Source: an uncultured Chromatiaceae bacterium
GTDB taxonomy: Bacteria; Pseudomonadota; Gammaproteobacteria; Enterobacterales; Alteromonadaceae
Assembly (NCBI GenBank): GCA_937978655.1
Contig: CALJUX010000017.1
Coordinates: 1 to 64,000 of the forward strand
Reading direction: 5' to 3'
DNA: 64,000 bases
The translations under genes were made by a program, and so were the position numbers. Every line of letters begins with the position of its first letter. The first letter of the stretch is position 1. Positions 56,677 to 64,000 of this stretch are shown here, in pieces. The notes below the pieces were generated by a model, which searched no databases, was not told where the DNA came from, and saw only the letters and a list, made by a program, of their open reading frames with translations.

Positions 56677-59088
56677 ATGAAGAAGCTTCTGATTAGCCTG
56701 GCGGTGACCAGCGCGCTTGGGCTGACCGGCTGTGGTGGTGACTCACTGAACGATATCAAACAGGATGTTGCGGGCAACGACCAGGTGCTGGTGCCGTTGA
56801 GCCGGGTAGTGTTTGATCCGACAGCCAGTAAAGTATCAGTGCCGAATGACTTATTATTCCAGGGCACAACAGACGGTACTTTAGTGATGCCGGGTGAAGC
56901 GGCAGCAACACCTAATTATGCCGATCCACAAACCGCATTAGGCGCACTGGACGGCTGGTCGACACAAAATCCTTTTAGTGTTGAACTGGCCTTTGCCGGT
57001 GGCGTCAGTCTGGATGCCGCCAGCGCGGCCCGGCCAGATGCTGTGCGGCTGGTTGAAGTGTTGATGGGTGATCCGCTTTCTGCTGATCCTGCCTGTCGTG
57101 CTGTGCCCCGTGGTATGGCCTGTAAAGCCGTTGGTCAGCTGACTTATGGTCAGGACTTTTTGACCCAGGCTGCGGGTAACAGTGTTGCGATTCTGCCGCT
57201 AAAACCACTGAAACCAGCTACCACTTATATTCTGGTGCTGACCAATAACCTGAAAGATTCTGAAGGCCGCAGTGTGGCCCCTTCCACATCTTATGAGCTG
57301 GTGAAGCAGGATCTGGCGACTCTGCCGCTTGGCTCTGAAGCGCAACGTGCATTGCAGGCAGTGATTAACAGTTTTGAAACTGCAGTGTCGGCGCAGTCTA
57401 TCGCCAAGGACAGCATCATTTATACGGCGGCTATTACCACACAGTCGACGTCGGATGTGCTGTCAACGGTCAAACAACTGATGTTACCAAGTGCCTTAAA
57501 TGGCAATACTCCACCAAAAGTCCTGGTGCAAAATAGCGGGAAGCTGGTGTCTGATGTGTTATTCCCCGGCGCTGCAATTCCTGACAACCCGGCTGATCCG
57601 CGTTTTGCCTTTAAACTGGCGAAATATTACGCTGGGACCATCAGCCTGCCGTATTACCTGGGCGTATCGACTGCTGAAGCGCCAAATGCCGCGCTGGCCA
57701 CACGCTGGACCGCACGCTGCGACAGTGGTGCGATCATTGCCGGAATGTCGGATGCGCAAAAAGCTGCGGCAGAAGCTAGCATTACCTCGCCGGCACAGCT
57801 GCAGAATGATGCATTCTGTAAAGGCGCCACTAAGGGAGCGCTGCGCGATTTTGGCAAAGACGCTCAGCGTCACCTGACGAAGTTTAATACGGTGCCAAAA
57901 CCTGTCTCGATGCAAACGCTGCAAGTTCAGATGACAGTACCAAACGAAGCCTATGGTCTGAAAAAACCTGCGACAGGCTGGCCTGTGGTGATCCTGCAGC
58001 ACGGCATCACCGCTTGTAAAGAGAACATGCTGGCGCTGACCGGGACCTTGTCATCTCAGGGTTTTGCTACGGTAGCCATCGACCATCCGCTGCACGGCAG
58101 CCGTGGTTTTGATGTTAACGGTGATGGCAAAAAAGACGTGACGGCCTCCGGGGCGTTCTGTAATGAATCCGGCAGCCCGACAGTTTATATGAACCTGGCG
58201 AATGTGCTGGTCACCCGTGACAACCTGCGTCAGAGCATTGCTGACATGCTGGGCTTACGTTTAGGCCTGAACTTTAGCAATGCAGCTGATCTGATTAATG
58301 CCCAGGACGTGCAGTTTATCGGGCATTCGTTGGGCGCCATTACTGGCACCAGCCTGGTTGCGCTGGCGAACACAGCCACCGGCAATGCGCAGATTGATGC
58401 ATTGTATAAAATTAAATCCAGCGTCTTAGCGATGCCTGGTGGTGCGGTGGCGAACTTCCTGGTCGAGTCACCGGCTTTTGCCAATATCATCAAATCCAAC
58501 ATTATGTTGGGTTCAGCGTCGCTGGCGGCAGGTTTTAAAACCTTTGTTGACGGTCAGAAAGTCTGTGTGGATGCGGCAACTTATGCCGGATGTGCAGCAG
58601 CCTTTGTCGATGGTTATATGGCTGATCTGACCGCTAAAGGGCAGGTCGCGACGCTGGCAACCATTAACGGCACCATCAGCCAGTTTGTTTTTGCTGCGCA
58701 AACGATTATTGATGCCGGTGACCCAAATAACTATGCTGCAGCCCACGTTGCGACTAAAACTCCTGTGCATGTCCTTGAAGTGGTCGGCAATGGTGGCTCG
58801 AATAAATCGGATCAGGTGATCCCGAATCAGGCGCTGAAAATGCATCTGGGTGGGACTGAGCCGTTAGCCCGCTTATTAGGGGTTTCCGCACTGCCAGCCA
58901 AAGCCGGCGGTTATGTAGTCGACCGTCCGCTGATTGCGCGTTTCACCGAAGGCGAGCACAGCTCTATTCTGAGTCCAACCGTCAGTGCAGCGGCTACTAC
59001 CGAGATGCAACGCCAGATGGCGTCGTTCTTCGTCAGTCGCGGCACTGCAATCCAGGTCAGCAATGCGGCAGTGCTGAAAGCACAATGA
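56677..59088 (+). CDS. VolA/Pla-1/cef-family surface lipoprotein lipase
   Basis: An 803-residue lipoprotein (lipobox LTGC, then GGDS) of the Pla-1/cef extracellular lipase family. This includes Vibrio VolA, a surface-exposed lysophospholipase. An N-terminal domain (to about 250) precedes the alpha/beta-hydrolase core with VILQHGITACKENM, nucleophile elbow GHSLGA (Ser551) and a catalytic His probably in EGEHSSILSP. It likely cleaves fatty acids from exogenous lysophospholipids at the cell surface. Monocistronic; terminator at 59106. Confidence 0.9.
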   Translation: MKKLLISLAVTSALGLTGCGGDSLNDIKQDVAGNDQVLVPLSRVVFDPTASKVSVPNDLLFQGTTDGTLVMPGEAAATPNYADPQTALGALDGWSTQNPFSVELAFAGGVSLDAASAARPDAVRLVEVLMGDPLSADPACRAVPRGMACKAVGQLTYGQDFLTQAAGNSVAILPLKPLKPATTYILVLTNNLKDSEGRSVAPSTSYELVKQDLATLPLGSEAQRALQAVINSFETAVSAQSIAKDSIIYTAAITTQSTSDVLSTVKQLMLPSALNGNTPPKVLVQNSGKLVSDVLFPGAAIPDNPADPRFAFKLAKYYAGTISLPYYLGVSTAEAPNAALATRWTARCDSGAIIAGMSDAQKAAAEASITSPAQLQNDAFCKGATKGALRDFGKDAQRHLTKFNTVPKPVSMQTLQVQMTVPNEAYGLKKPATGWPVVILQHGITACKENMLALTGTLSSQGFATVAIDHPLHGSRGFDVNGDGKKDVTASGAFCNESGSPTVYMNLANVLVTRDNLRQSIADMLGLRLGLNFSNAADLINAQDVQFIGHSLGAITGTSLVALANTATGNAQIDALYKIKSSVLAMPGGAVANFLVESPAFANIIKSNIMLGSASLAAGFKTFVDGQKVCVDAATYAGCAAAFVDGYMADLTAKGQVATLATINGTISQFVFAAQTIIDAGDPNNYAAAHVATKTPVHVLEVVGNGGSNKSDQVIPNQALKMHLGGTEPLARLLGVSALPAKAGGYVVDRPLIARFTEGEHSSILSPTVSAAATTEMQRQMASFFVSRGTAIQVSNAAVLKAQ

Positions 59089-59105
59089 TGTTGTAGCCTG
59101 TTGAT

Positions 59106-59131
59106 AAAGCCCGGAATTCCGGGCTTTTTTT
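59106..59131 (+). terminator. terminator after the lipase gene
   Basis: AAGCCCGG, loop AATT, CCGGGCTT followed by TTTT. Confidence 0.9.
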
Positions 59132-59257
59132 ATGGCCGCGGCACTGGCGGCTGGCGCCGCGTCGTGGCAATGGCCGGCATCTGAACATGACTCGGGGCTA
59201 TGCCGGCATCACGCTGTCGCGTTAGAATGATCGTTGTTTTCACATCGAGGATGAACA

Positions 59258-60247
59258 GTGGAATTTCTATTTGAATACGGTATGTTTCTCGCCAAAACCC
59301 TGACATTAGTGCTGGCCGTAGGGGCCGTGATCATGATGCTGGTGATTGCGACGGTAAAACCCAGAGCACGCAAAGGCGAGTTGTTTTTTGATGATCTGTC
59401 TGCTGATTATCAGGCATTGCAGGCTGATCTGCAGCAGCAAATTCTGGACAAAAAAGCCTATAAGTTGTGGCAGAAGTCAGTTTCTAAGGCGTCCAGTCCC
59501 GAAAAAAAATTATTTGTTATCGATTTTACCGGCAGTATGGATGCACATGAAGTGGACGCGTTGCGGGAAGAAGTGACCGCAGTGCTGGCGGTGGCGCAAC
59601 CGGAAGATGCAGTGCTGCTGCGGCTCGAATCCGGCGGTGGCGTGGTGCATGGCTATGGCCTGGGCGCCTCGCAGCTGGAACGGTTGCGCCAGCAGCATAT
59701 TCCGCTGACAGTGGCGGTGGATAAAGTCGCAGCCAGTGGCGGCTATATGATGGCGTGTATCGCCGATAAAATTATTGCCGCGCCGTTTGCCATTATTGGT
59801 TCAATTGGTGTGATCGCCCAGTTGCCGAACTTTAATAAACTGCTGAAGAAGAATCACATTGATTTTGAACAGTTTACCGCCGGTGAATTCAAACGGACCG
59901 TCACAGTATTCGGCGAAAATACCGATAAAGGCCGGCAGAAGTTTCAGCAGGAACTGGAAGACACCCATGTGTTGTTTAAGCAATTTGTCCAGCGTCACCG
60001 CCAACAGATGGATATTGATGAAGTTGCCACCGGTGAGCACTGGTTTGGTTATCAGGCGCTTGAACTGAAGCTGGTTGATGCGCTTTCTACCAGTGACGAT
60101 TATTTGCTGTCTCAGCTCAAAGAGCGTCAGGTGTTTAAAGTACATTACCGGATCCGCAAAACGCTGGCCGAAAAAGCTGGCCTGGCCGCCGCGACCGCGC
60201 TGAAAAATACCGTGCACCAAATGCAGCAACTGGCGTTCTGGCGCTGA
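59258..60247 (+). CDS. sohB: inner-membrane protease SohB (S49 family)
   Basis: A SppA-like peptidase of 329 residues (E. coli SohB 349) with an N-terminal membrane helix (about 14-33). The serine-lysine dyad is Ser160 (VAASGGYMMAC) and Lys212 (GEFKRTVTVFGENTD). It faces the periplasm and may degrade leftover signal peptides. The stop is 1 nt from the tpm start, so both genes are likely co-expressed. Confidence 0.95.
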   Translation: MEFLFEYGMFLAKTLTLVLAVGAVIMMLVIATVKPRARKGELFFDDLSADYQALQADLQQQILDKKAYKLWQKSVSKASSPEKKLFVIDFTGSMDAHEVDALREEVTAVLAVAQPEDAVLLRLESGGGVVHGYGLGASQLERLRQQHIPLTVAVDKVAASGGYMMACIADKIIAAPFAIIGSIGVIAQLPNFNKLLKKNHIDFEQFTAGEFKRTVTVFGENTDKGRQKFQQELEDTHVLFKQFVQRHRQQMDIDEVATGEHWFGYQALELKLVDALSTSDDYLLSQLKERQVFKVHYRIRKTLAEKAGLAAATALKNTVHQMQQLAFWR

Positions 60248-60248
60248 G

Positions 60249-60890
60249 ATGGAGCCGGAATTCTGGTTACGCTGCTGGCAGCAGGATCAGCTTGGCTGGC
60301 AGCTGGATACACCGCATCCGCTGCTCAGTGCCGCGCCGGCGGACTGGCTGGACTCACGCCCTGTGTTTGTGCCGCTGTGTGGCAAGTCGCCGGACCTGCA
60401 TTTTCTGGCGATGACGGCGCCGGTGGTGGGCTCGGAACTGTCGGAACTGGCCTGCAGGGCATTTTTCAGCGAGCGCGGTCTGGCGGTTCAGCATCAGACC
60501 GATGGCGGCTTTGTCAGTTTTCACCATGACAATATCCGGCTGTGGCAAGGTGATTTCTTTGCGTTGCAGCCCTCGCAGCTCAGCGATTGTCAACGGATAT
60601 ATGACCGGGCGGCATTGATTGCCTTGCCTGAGCCGATGCGGCGGCAATATGTCGCTCAGCTGCGCTTTTTGCTGCCGCAGGCCGATTTGCTGCTGCTCAG
60701 TCTGGAGTATCCGGCGGGTGAAAAACAAGGACCGCCGTTTAACGTGCCTGAGGCTGAGATCCGCGCTTTATTTGACTTCGCCACAGTGCAGCCGTTGCAG
60801 CAACGGGATCTGACCGGGCAGGGCTTTGGCCGCCGCCGTTTTGATACCAGTCGGCTTATCGAAACCAGCTGGCGCATCCGCTGGGCATAA
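60249..60890 (+). CDS. tpm: thiopurine S-methyltransferase
   Basis: A 213-residue SAM-dependent methyltransferase. TPMT features include FWLRCWQQDQLGWQ at the N terminus, VFVPLCGKSPDLHFLA and VGSELSELA (SAM site), and DRAALIALPEPMR. Bacterial TPMTs act on thiopurines and on selenium/tellurium oxyanion derivatives. It directly follows sohB and ends at a terminator. Confidence 0.95.
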   Translation: MEPEFWLRCWQQDQLGWQLDTPHPLLSAAPADWLDSRPVFVPLCGKSPDLHFLAMTAPVVGSELSELACRAFFSERGLAVQHQTDGGFVSFHHDNIRLWQGDFFALQPSQLSDCQRIYDRAALIALPEPMRRQYVAQLRFLLPQADLLLLSLEYPAGEKQGPPFNVPEAEIRALFDFATVQPLQQRDLTGQGFGRRRFDTSRLIETSWRIRWA

Positions 60891-60914
60891 AAAAAGCCGG
60901 AGCAAGCCGGCTTT
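60889..60914. terminator. terminator between tpm and the symporter gene
   Basis: AAAAAAAGCCGG, a 6-nt loop, CCGGCTTT. The A-rich left flank makes it efficient for the minus-strand symporter transcript; the plus-strand T-tract is short. Confidence 0.8.
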
Positions 60915-60935
60915 AGTTGTTGGTTTGTCTGATGA

Positions 60936-62243
60936 TCAGACCTGTTGTCCGGCTTTGGGATTGTTATACACCGTCTCGTCGAAGCAGTTTTCGCTTTTAC
61001 CCACCAGACAGGATACCATCGCATCGCCGGTGATGTTCACCGCAGTCCGGGTCATGTCCAGCAAGCGGTCGACACCGATGATCAGGGCGATGCCTTCGAC
61101 AGGCAAATTCACCTGCTGCAGTACCATCGCCAGCATCACCAGACCCACGCCCGGCACGCCGGCAGTGCCGATTGATGCCAGTGTTGCGGTCAACACCACC
61201 AGTAAATAGTCACTGAAGGTCAGGTCAATACCATAAACCTGAGCGATAAATACTGTGGCTACGCCCTGCATAATGGCGGTGCCGTCCATGTTGATGGTTG
61301 CACCAAGCGGAATTGTAAAAGATGCCACTTTGTTATCAACGCCCAGCTTTTGTGTCGTGGTGGCCATATTGCTGGCAATGGTGGCATTACTGCTGGAGGT
61401 ACTGAAGGCGAATAACGCGGTTTCTTTCATTTTACTGAAGAATATCAGCGGATTCAGACGTGCTGCTAAAGCGATAAAAGAGCCATAAACCACTATGCCG
61501 TGGAACAGCAGCACAAACAGCACTAAACCGAAGTACTTGCCAAGGTTGACCATATCGCTGAGTTCAAGAATGGTAAATTGTTTCGCCATCAGGAAAAACA
61601 CCCCATAAGGCGAGAAGTGCATCACAATGCCTACCAGCTTCATCATGGCGACATTGATATCTTCAAACATCAGGCGCAACCGTTCGCCGGCATCACCGGA
61701 CAGTGCCAGTGCTACACCAAACAGCACAGCAAATACAATGATTTGCAGCATTTCACCTTTGGCCATCGCATCAATAGGGTTGCTTGGGAACATATTGATG
61801 AAGACCTGCGCGATACCTGGCGCCTGGCCTGGATTAAAATCGCTGGCGAGTTTCATATCGACGCCTTCACCGGGTTTTACCAGGGTGGCAAAAAACACTG
61901 CTAAGGCAATCGCCAGTGCTGTGGTCAGGATATACAGACTCATGGATTTGCTGCCAATCCTGCCGAGGGTGCGAATGTCTTTTAATGAACTGGTGCCACA
62001 GATTAACGATACCAGCACTAAAGGCACGACCAGCATTTTTAAGCTGGCGATAAAAATCTGTCCACCGACATGGAAAAAGCCATCGATAAATAACGCTTTG
62101 ATCCCAAAGCTGAAAATACCAACATCAACAATTTTCTCGGTCTGGCCGTCCAGCAGGAATTTAAACACAGTACCAACGAGGATACCGATAGCCATCGCGA
62201 GCAGGATTCGCGTGGTCAGATTATATTTTGTGTTTGTAGTCAT
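60936..62243 (-). CDS. dicarboxylate/amino acid:cation symporter (DAACS family)
   Basis: A 435-residue GltP/DctA-type secondary transporter. The re-entrant loop motif SSSNATIASNM (family SSSxxT), NMDGTAIMQGV (NMDGT), GTAGVPGVG and the substrate-binding DRLLDMTRTAVNITGD are all present. The substrate is probably glutamate/aspartate or C4-dicarboxylates; the Arg in the last motif suits an acidic substrate. Monocistronic, divergent from the lipoprotein gene. Confidence 0.94.
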   Translation of the reverse strand: MTTNTKYNLTTRILLAMAIGILVGTVFKFLLDGQTEKIVDVGIFSFGIKALFIDGFFHVGGQIFIASLKMLVVPLVLVSLICGTSSLKDIRTLGRIGSKSMSLYILTTALAIALAVFFATLVKPGEGVDMKLASDFNPGQAPGIAQVFINMFPSNPIDAMAKGEMLQIIVFAVLFGVALALSGDAGERLRLMFEDINVAMMKLVGIVMHFSPYGVFFLMAKQFTILELSDMVNLGKYFGLVLFVLLFHGIVVYGSFIALAARLNPLIFFSKMKETALFAFSTSSSNATIASNMATTTQKLGVDNKVASFTIPLGATINMDGTAIMQGVATVFIAQVYGIDLTFSDYLLVVLTATLASIGTAGVPGVGLVMLAMVLQQVNLPVEGIALIIGVDRLLDMTRTAVNITGDAMVSCLVGKSENCFDETVYNNPKAGQQV

Positions 62244-62414
62244 CTGGTCACATGGGTTATAACAGAGTTAAGGACGGCGTAATCTAGCAGTTTCTTAACT
62301 AAAAGAAAAATTTGTAGCCTGACGCAGGCAAAACTGCGCGGAATTTCCGATCGGATCAGCTAAGCTACAAACGATATAAATTCTAATGAAAATAGCCAGC
62401 TAGGGAGAGTTTTC
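62244..62414. other. divergent intergenic region with lipoprotein promoter
   Basis: TATAAA (62375-62380) is preceded 8 nt upstream by AGCTAAGCT (62358-62366). TTGTAGC (from 62310) and GCTACAA (to 62370) form a widely spaced inverted repeat around it. The SD GGGAGAG precedes the ATG at 62415. Confidence 0.5.
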
Positions 62415-64000
62415 ATGCGAAACATCCGGCAACTTCTCGTTGCGTTTTTGATGAGTGCTGTAGTCGCTTGTGGTGGTGGTGGAACTCTGGGGACTGGCGG
62501 GACTCCGACGACACCGGTGTACACTGTCTCCGCCAGTATCACGCCTGTGGCAAATCTGAATCAGAGCACAAATTTAACGGTCTCAGTGAAAGTGACCGCA
62601 TCCTCCGGCGTCGCCTCTGGCAAACTTGTCACCTTTACGCTGAGCGACGCCGAGCTCGCGACTTTCAGCAATCAGGCGGGCACCGCATTAACAGACGCCA
62701 GCGGCATTGCGACTATTCAATTATTTGTCGGTAATAAAAGCGGCTCGGGCAAAGTGATCGCGACCTTAGATGGTGGCGAAAAAGCTGAAGTTGGTTTTAC
62801 TTCAGAGGGTAAAACCAATGTTGGTGACGTGTTGTCGCTGACAATGGAACTTATCCCCGCAACGCCAGCCGCGCCGGTTACCAGCTGCGGCGCGCGCGAA
62901 GTCAGCCGGGCCTGTCAGCCACAGTTGAAGGTCAAACTCAGCTCTGCGCAGGGCAAATCCACCGCAAACCGCCAGGTTAAATTAACGATCCCTGCGACTG
63001 ATACCAACAAAGCCTCTTTTGCCGGTGGCGCATCCAGCGCGACTTTATCCTTAGGTGCCGATGGCAGTGCCACCACAACCTTGCAGGTTGGCACAGAAGC
63101 CAACGATGGCCGGGTTGAAGCGACGGTCGTCGAAGCCGCAGATGTGGCGTCAGTGTTTACCGGTTTCAGCTCAAAAGGGGACTATTATTCGGTTAAATTA
63201 CTGGCAAATAAACTAGTGCTTGGCACCGGTAATGTTGACGTCGTTGAGTTGATGGCCTTAGTCCAGAACCCCGGTAATGTGGTGGTGAAAGACATTCGGG
63301 TGGATTTCGCCACAGAAAGCAGTACTGCTGAGCTTGAAGTACTGAACGCGCTCACTGCTAATGACGGTATCGCCAAAGCCAAATTATCCAGCAAAACCGA
63401 CTTTACCCACCGTTTCGTCAAATTGTCGGCAACTGTCGGTAAGCAAAAATCTGAAACATTGGATATTCAGGTCAGCGGCAACCGGATTGAGATCCAGAAA
63501 CCAGCTTCAGTGGTGTTGAATTCACAAACTGAAATCATTCTGACACTGACGGACTCGACCGGAAGCCCGATCTCGGCGGTGAATGTTGACGTCAGCTCGG
63601 CGCTCGGCAATCAGCTGTCTTTTGCCGGCGGCGCTTTTGCGACCAAAGTAACGGCAAAAACTGACGTTACAGGGAAAATTAAACTGACCTATCTGGCGGG
63701 CAGCGTCGGCAGCGATACGTTAAAAGCAACGGCGCTGAATACCAGCGCAAACAGTGCATTGACGGTCAACGGTGATGCGTTTGCGTTTAGCCCTGCGGCT
63801 GGAGATACGCCACTTGAGATTGATATCAATCAACAAAATCCTGCGCTGGCCAGATTGGTCACAGTATGGAGTAGCAATAATGCGCCTGTTGTTGGCCAAC
63901 AGGTCAGATTTAAATCAAGCCGGGGCATTCTGCAAAACCCCTGGGTATCGACGCCAGACTACAACAACCCGGCGCCACTGCTGACCACCACAGATGCAGC
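62415..64000 (+). CDS. large Ig-like-domain lipoprotein, cut by window edge
   Basis: The frame from ATG 62415 stays open to the window end, giving at least 528 residues. Residues 1-19 are a lipoprotein signal (lipobox VVAC, Cys19, followed by GGGG). The rest is a chain of ~100-residue beta domains of the bacterial Ig-like/invasin type (Big_1), each with patterns such as VKVTASSGVASGKLVTFTLS, TDASGIATIQLFVG and TDVTGKIKLTYLAG. Such proteins are surface-exposed adhesins or stalks. GGGAGAG lies 5 nt upstream of the ATG. C-terminal domains and length are unknown. Confidence 0.88.
   Translation, partial: MRNIRQLLVAFLMSAVVACGGGGTLGTGGTPTTPVYTVSASITPVANLNQSTNLTVSVKVTASSGVASGKLVTFTLSDAELATFSNQAGTALTDASGIATIQLFVGNKSGSGKVIATLDGGEKAEVGFTSEGKTNVGDVLSLTMELIPATPAAPVTSCGAREVSRACQPQLKVKLSSAQGKSTANRQVKLTIPATDTNKASFAGGASSATLSLGADGSATTTLQVGTEANDGRVEATVVEAADVASVFTGFSSKGDYYSVKLLANKLVLGTGNVDVVELMALVQNPGNVVVKDIRVDFATESSTAELEVLNALTANDGIAKAKLSSKTDFTHRFVKLSATVGKQKSETLDIQVSGNRIEIQKPASVVLNSQTEIILTLTDSTGSPISAVNVDVSSALGNQLSFAGGAFATKVTAKTDVTGKIKLTYLAGSVGSDTLKATALNTSANSALTVNGDAFAFSPAAGDTPLEIDINQQNPALARLVTVWSSNNAPVVGQQVRFKSSRGILQNPWVSTPDYNNPAPLLTTTDA

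Noticed and set aside
1..64000. Prophage, insertion sequence, integron or defence island
   Set aside because: No transposase, integrase, phage structural gene, toxin-antitoxin pair or known defence gene was found. The gene order is typical chromosomal core with a few accessory hydrolases.

Overview
This 64 kb window is a stretch of gammaproteobacterial chromosome. Gene content, gene order and the GC-rich 'ccgg'-laden codon use suggest a marine or freshwater Alteromonadales/Chromatiaceae-like genus such as Rheinheimera or Alishewanella. That placement is inferred from gene repertoire only. Evidence includes a trpE-G-D-CF-B-A operon with a trpCF fusion, the yciV-yciO-scpA-scpB-rluB block, a ccmABCDEFGHI block beside FliK-like/FlhB-like genes, and Pla-1/cef (VolA) and LasA-type exoproteins. 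No phage, insertion sequence or CRISPR was seen; most of the window is core genome, densely packed, with strong rho-independent terminators.

Layout. 1-0.22 kb: two tRNA-Asn genes (one cut by the edge) with a near-consensus promoter on the minus strand. 0.22-0.9 kb: non-coding, with a perfect FNR-type box and a perfect DnaA box. 0.9-5.3 kb: MATE transporter overlapping uvrB, then an outer-membrane porin-like protein. 5.5-10.2 kb: secreted or periplasmic hydrolases (M14, M35, S12). 10.3-13.4 kb: a minus-strand operon of a periplasmic adaptor plus a LytS/LytR-type two-component system. 13.4-20.2 kb: thiamine operon thiC-thiDE-thiF-thiS-thiG-thiH under a TPP riboswitch. 20.3-22.8 kb: a DUF547 protein and a LasA-like M23 peptidase. 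22.8-29.9 kb: tryptophan operon with a leader peptide (three consecutive Trp codons), a three-segment attenuator and a second Trp-rich short ORF. 30-34.6 kb: DksA/TraR-like protein, rnm, yciO, scpA, scpB, rluB. 34.6-38.5 kb: small unknown gene, esterase, FlhB-like and FliK-like genes. 38.6-45.6 kb: cytochrome c maturation operon ccmA-I. 45.7-54.9 kb: mlaA, POT transporter, proS, kelch protein, trmO, purU, thioesterase, carbonic anhydrase. 55-62.2 kb: divergent H-NS-like protein, yciK, VolA-type lipase, sohB, tpm, dicarboxylate/amino-acid symporter. 62.4 kb to the end: 5' part of a large Ig-like-domain lipoprotein.

How the genes work together. Two complete biosynthetic operons, thiamine (pyrimidine and thiazole branches plus coupling) and tryptophan, each carry a readable cis-regulatory RNA. 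The ccm operon gives a full System I for c-type cytochromes. The exported hydrolases and surface lipoproteins suggest a polymer- and peptide-scavenging lifestyle, in line with the POT peptide importer. The most unusual items are the two-tier trp leader, the H-NS-like protein whose DNA-binding loop is replaced, the in-frame 24-bp tandem repeat in thiF, the adaptor-LytSR operon with no pump gene, and an AGCTAAGCT element just upstream of the -10 of two lipoprotein genes.
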